Assembly: GCA_035554115.1 (NCBI GenBank)
Contig: DATMIW010000071.1
Location: 4,144 to 68,143, forward strand
Length of the DNA stretch: 64,000 nt
Reading direction: 5' to 3'
Source of the DNA: CAXTSE01 sp035554115
GTDB taxonomy: Bacteria > Actinomycetota > Actinomycetes > Actinomycetales > Microbacteriaceae
The notes below the pieces were generated by a model. It was not told the DNA's origin. It did not search any database and saw only the letters and a list, made by a program, of their open reading frames with translations. Shown piece after piece: positions 61,087-64,000 of this stretch. The stretch's first letter is position 1; every line of letters starts with the position of its first letter. The position numbers were made by a program, and so were the translations under genes.

Positions 61087-61322
61087 AATTCGCTCCTTAG
61101 GGGTACTAATGGGTTCAACGGTACTCAGCTGAAAATGTTTCGCAAGCAAGCTGAGGCTGGGCTAATTCGCTGATTCTTGGGGCAAAGGAGGGGGTAACCC
61201 CCGTCGTTTTGGGCGGTGCACCGGATGCCGCTGGCAGCAACGGATCGCGAGGCTCGATACAGACCGTCCGACACCTTGCTCGGCACCCACGAAGCCCGCG
61301 CGTCACAATGGAGAACGAGCCC

Positions 61323-62705
61323 ATGACCACCACCGACACCATCATCACCCCGCCGAGCGACTCCCTTCGGCGCCCGACATACGCCCGACTGTGGGCGGGG
61401 GTTCCCCGCGAGCTTGGCTTCCTACTCCCGGTGCTGCCGATCTTCATCGCTGGCACGACGATCACCGCGACCCTCTTCTTCACGGGCATCGGCATGATCG
61501 TGCTGATCGCGGGAATCTTCATCGCGCTGGCGGCGCTCTATGTTGCGCGAGGGTTCGGCATCTTCGAGCTGATGCGTCTACGTGCCGCCGGGTTCCCGGC
61601 GATTACTGCGCCGGCCTGGGACCGCGCCGCTCCCCGTGCCCGTTGGTTCGGCAAGTTGTTTGCGCCCGTCATCGACGGCCACTATTGGCTCTACCTTCTG
61701 CACACGATGGTCGTGAACCCGATCGTCGGGGTCGTCACCTGGTCGATCACGATCGTTTGGACGTCCACCGCCCTGGGTGGCCTCAGCTATTGGTTCTGGC
61801 AGCGGTTCATCCCGCTCGGTGATCGCGGCTGGACGTTCTTCGGCGTGACCTCCGAATTCTTCACCGGCAGGGTGACCGAGATGGATGCCCGCACCGGCGA
61901 CAGCATCTTCTTTCTTATTACCGGTGTGATCTTCGCGGTGACCCTGCCGTTCATCACGCGCGGCCTGACCTGGGTGCACCACCAAATTGCTCGGGGGATG
62001 CTGTCGGCCTGGACGAGCGAATCCTTGCGTCAGCAGGTGAGCGGCCTTGCATCCTCGCGGAGCGCGGCCGTCGCGGCGGAAGGCACCGCGCTTCGGCGGC
62101 TGGAGCGGGACATCCACGACGGGCCTCAGCAGCGACTCGTTCGTCTGCAGATGGACCTGGCGGCCGCCGACCGACAGCTCGATACCGACCCGGCGGCGGC
62201 GCGTGCTCTGCTGGATGAGGCGATGCAGCAGTCGAAGGATGCGCTCGACGAGCTGCGTGCGCTGTCCCGCGGTTTTGCGCCGCCGATTCTGATGGACCGC
62301 GGCCTAGTTGCCGCTCTCGAGTCGCTTGCCGTGCGTGCTGCCGTGCCGACACATGTGACGTCGGAGCTACCCGAGGGGATGGAGGTTCCGCCCGAGGTGG
62401 AGAGGAACGCCTACTTCATCGCTGCGGAAGCCTTGACGAATGTGGCGAAGCACAGCGGCGCGAATACAGCGACGGTGCTGGTTGCCGTTGAGGGTGTCTC
62501 CGAAGACGCGGGCGGCAGCGCGGGCGGCAGCGGTACGCGATCGCTCGTGCTCACCGTGAGCGATAACGGGCACGGTGGCGCCGCCGAAGTTGAAGGGCAT
62601 GGGATTGCGGGGCTGGTGGAGCGCGTGCACGGGCTCGGCGGCATCCTGGATCTGACGAGCCCGGATGGCGGCCCGACCGTGGTGTTGGTGCGGCTGCCCC
62701 TCTAG
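61323..62705 (+). CDS. Sensor histidine kinase (HisKA_3, NarL-type partner)
   Basis: 460 aa. Membrane helices at about 30-75, 120-150 and 190-215, then a HisKA_3 domain with ALRRLERDIHDGPQQRLVRL (phospho-acceptor His in DIHD) and an ATPase domain with NAYFIAAEALTNVAKHSGA, VSDNGHGGA and GHGIAGLVERVHGLGG. ATG 61323 has GGAG 9 nt upstream; 61308 does not. It phosphorylates the regulator encoded 9 nt downstream. The signal is unknown. Confidence 0.92.
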   Translation: MTTTDTIITPPSDSLRRPTYARLWAGVPRELGFLLPVLPIFIAGTTITATLFFTGIGMIVLIAGIFIALAALYVARGFGIFELMRLRAAGFPAITAPAWDRAAPRARWFGKLFAPVIDGHYWLYLLHTMVVNPIVGVVTWSITIVWTSTALGGLSYWFWQRFIPLGDRGWTFFGVTSEFFTGRVTEMDARTGDSIFFLITGVIFAVTLPFITRGLTWVHHQIARGMLSAWTSESLRQQVSGLASSRSAAVAAEGTALRRLERDIHDGPQQRLVRLQMDLAAADRQLDTDPAAARALLDEAMQQSKDALDELRALSRGFAPPILMDRGLVAALESLAVRAAVPTHVTSELPEGMEVPPEVERNAYFIAAEALTNVAKHSGANTATVLVAVEGVSEDAGGSAGGSGTRSLVLTVSDNGHGGAAEVEGHGIAGLVERVHGLGGILDLTSPDGGPTVVLVRLPL

Positions 62706-62714
62706 CCTGGCGTG

Positions 62715-63362
62715 GTGCCTTCGCTACGTGTCACAGTCGCCGACGATTCTGTGCTGCTGCGCGAAGGCCTCGTTCGGGTGTTGACCGAGGCCGGCCACGA
62801 GGTTGTCGGAGCATACGGCGACGCTGATGCGCTTCTCGCGGCGTCGGCGGCGGATCTGGCCGACCTCGCCGTGTTGGACGTGCGGATGCCGCCCACATTC
62901 CGGGATGAGGGGGTGCGGGCAGCGATCCGCTTGCGTCGCGAGCGGCCGGGCACCGGCATCCTGCTGCTGTCGCAGTATGTGGAGGTTGCCTACGCGCAGG
63001 AGCTGCTGGGGGCGGGCAGCGGCGGTGTGGGCTACCTGCTCAAGGATCGGGTCGCGTCGCTGAGTGACCTCATCGACGCGGTTGATCGCATCGCCGAGGG
63101 TGGCACCGTGCTCGACCCGGAAGTTGTTGCCCAGCTCATCGGCAGGCGGACCGATCCCCTTGAGCTGCTGACCGCGCGCGAACGGGATGTCTTGCAGCTG
63201 ATGGCCGAAGGGCGCACGAATGCGGCGATCGGTCGCGCGCTCGTCATCGGCGTGGGGGCCGTCGAGAAGAACGTCACCGCGATCTTCGGCAAGCTAGGGC
63301 TTGAAGATTCGGGGACCGATCACCGACGCGTGCTTGCGGTGCTCGCTTGGCTCCAGCGCTAG
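62715..63362 (+). CDS. NarL/FixJ-type response regulator
   Basis: 215 aa from GTG 62715. Receiver: TVADDSVLLREGLVRVL, phospho-acceptor Asp in LAVLDVRMPPTF, YLLKDRV. LuxR helix-turn-helix: LTARERDVLQLMAEGRTNAA. TAGCCT, overlapping the kinase stop, lies 6 nt before GTG 62715, so the gene may have its own leaderless promoter besides the operon. GTG 62712 is an alternative start. Confidence 0.93.
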   Translation: MPSLRVTVADDSVLLREGLVRVLTEAGHEVVGAYGDADALLAASAADLADLAVLDVRMPPTFRDEGVRAAIRLRRERPGTGILLLSQYVEVAYAQELLGAGSGGVGYLLKDRVASLSDLIDAVDRIAEGGTVLDPEVVAQLIGRRTDPLELLTARERDVLQLMAEGRTNAAIGRALVIGVGAVEKNVTAIFGKLGLEDSGTDHRRVLAVLAWLQR

Positions 63363-63477
63363 CGCTGGTGGAGTTTCGCGAAGCGTTCCGCCGGCTGTAG
63401 CCCGCTGAAGGACTGCCGGTCGGGTGCCGCAGAGCGGTGTATCGTGGCCGCTCCGCAGCACCCGAGCAGGACCCTCT

Positions 63478-63494
63478 GGTCGAGCGTGTCGAGA
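63478..63494. repeat. GGTCGAGCGTGTCGAGA repeat copy
   Basis: Identical over 17 bp to the core of the copy at 60553-60569. It lies directly behind the stop of the DUF2510 gene (63496), again at a gene end. Confidence 0.65.
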
Positions 63495-63495
63495 G

Positions 63496-63657
63496 CTACG
63501 CGCTGATCAGTTGACGATCCCAGGCGTGGAGCTCGGTGCGCTCTTCCTGGATGTCGTTGGTCCAACCGATACCGTTCCACCACCGGAGCTGGGGAATTCC
63601 TAGTGGGTCGCGGTACCAGCCTGCGGGCGAGGGAGATGAAGTTGGTACGACTGTCAT
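63496..63657 (-). CDS. DUF2510 mini-protein, 53 aa
   Basis: Starts MTVVPTSSPSPAGWYRDPLG and continues PQLRWWNGIGWT, the DUF2510 Trp-rich motif, then ends with a short polar tail. AGGAG lies 8 nt before the ATG at 63657. The motif usually sits at the N-terminus of membrane proteins; here it stands alone, so the protein may be a truncated or stand-alone module. Function unknown. Confidence 0.75.
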   Translation of the reverse strand: MTVVPTSSPSPAGWYRDPLGIPQLRWWNGIGWTNDIQEERTELHAWDRQLISA

Positions 63658-63757
63658 TGTGGGGCTCCTGCGGGGGATGTACTTGCCGGGGTGGGTGTCG
63701 TCACAGGACTGGGATCCTTCGGGTGTGGCGACAGAATCGACTGTATGTCCTCTCTTT

Positions 63758-63812
63758 GGGGGACGCTTCCCCCCGTCCGGGGGGTCTTGCGGGTTAAATA
63801 AATTCTTAACCC
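63758..63812 (-). promoter_or_regulatory. Alternative hairpins in the leader of the DUF2510 gene
   Basis: Between 63658 and 63974 there is no credible gene. CCCCCC (63769-63774) can pair with either GGGGG (63758-63762) or GGGGGG (63779-63784), mutually exclusive stems; next to it GGGTTAA/TTAACCC (63791-63797 and 63806-63812) forms a third hairpin. The cluster lies upstream of the DUF2510 start on its strand and could act as an attenuator. No riboswitch class was recognised. Confidence 0.5.
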
Positions 63813-63974
63813 TCCCCAATAGGCTCATAGCTTTTCGGGGGATAACAGAGTCTTGCGGGGTATTTGTCGGGTTAAACGCGGGGACGGGCTTGTACCCCGA
63901 TATTTCGCCGAATCGGCGCGTCACGATATTCCCGACGAGAACGACCGCTTGCGTGTAGCGGCTAGGCGGTTAAG

Positions 63975-64000
63975 TGGAGGGGATGACGGGAATCGAACCC
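63975..64000 (-). tRNA. 3' end of a tRNA gene (rest beyond window)
   Basis: On the minus strand the sequence reads GGGTTCGATTCCCGTCATCC then CCTCCA: T-loop, acceptor strand CATCCCC, discriminator T and an encoded CCA. Identity cannot be called without the anticodon; a T discriminator would fit Gly or Cys among others. Confidence 0.8.

Overview
The window looks like a chromosomal segment of a high-GC actinobacterium, most likely from the Microbacteriaceae. Supporting signs are the actinobacterial block Orn / tRNA-His / ClpS / DUF2017 / minimal metalloprotease, an FBP-type EF-G-binding protein, small DUF7882-like and DUF2510 proteins, an interspersed GGTCGAGC-type repeat that also encodes a PVEPVET-like linker, and many start codons that lack a Shine-Dalgarno but have a TANNNT box 6-7 nt upstream (leaderless mRNAs). 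No rRNA, phage, IS element or CRISPR array was seen. All function calls come from reading motifs; no database search was run.

Layout. 1-16.6 kb: housekeeping and hypothetical genes (DUF1761 membrane protein, thiamine-binding protein, PKD and lipoproteins, NYN-LOTUS RNase-like protein, PIG-V-like mannosyltransferase, NERD-helicase, FBP, a TetR repressor divergent from a VOC-MFS-methyltransferase operon, acyltransferase 3, M23 peptidase). 16.7-22.9 kb: glgX-treY-treZ, a tightly overlapping operon for glycogen debranching and trehalose synthesis. 22.9-36.8 kb: an accessory catabolic cluster. 36.8-40.4 kb: a TPP riboswitch followed by an ECF importer for thiamine or its pyrimidine precursor (ykoE-ykoD-ykoC) and a small P-loop kinase. 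40.4-46.3 kb: Orn/ClpS block, two tRNAs, MsrA, an SSB-like protein and lipoproteins. 46.4-63.4 kb: EttA, two thioesterases, APC permease, truncated globin, MscS, an ABC-2 exporter, PepN, RpiB, a Nei-type glycosylase, Dps and a two-component system. 63.4-64 kb: a DUF2510 mini-protein with a structured leader and the edge of a tRNA gene.

The most unusual part is the 22.9-36.8 kb cluster. One apparent operon of ten minus-strand genes (LLM flavin monooxygenase, DapB-like dehydrogenase, alpha/beta hydrolase, LigM-like tetrahydrofolate demethylase, sugar-type ABC importer, 2Fe-2S ferredoxin, ferredoxin reductase, cytochrome P450) faces a plus-strand operon carrying a second paralogous hydrolase + LLM monooxygenase pair, followed by a MarR regulator. 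The two promoters share a 177-bp region with perfect palindromes over or beside the -10 boxes. The simplest reading is a self-contained uptake, O-demethylation, oxygenation and hydrolysis pathway for a methoxylated or otherwise oxygenated small molecule, induced when ligand releases the MarR protein. The substrate cannot be told from sequence alone.

Other regulatory features: an SD-sequestering hairpin in the TPP leader, a probable CTG start for ykoD, a stem-loop between the solute-binding and ATPase genes of the ABC operon, a perfect 12-bp hairpin before the SSB gene, and operator-like palindromes before the APC permease and the TetR gene.
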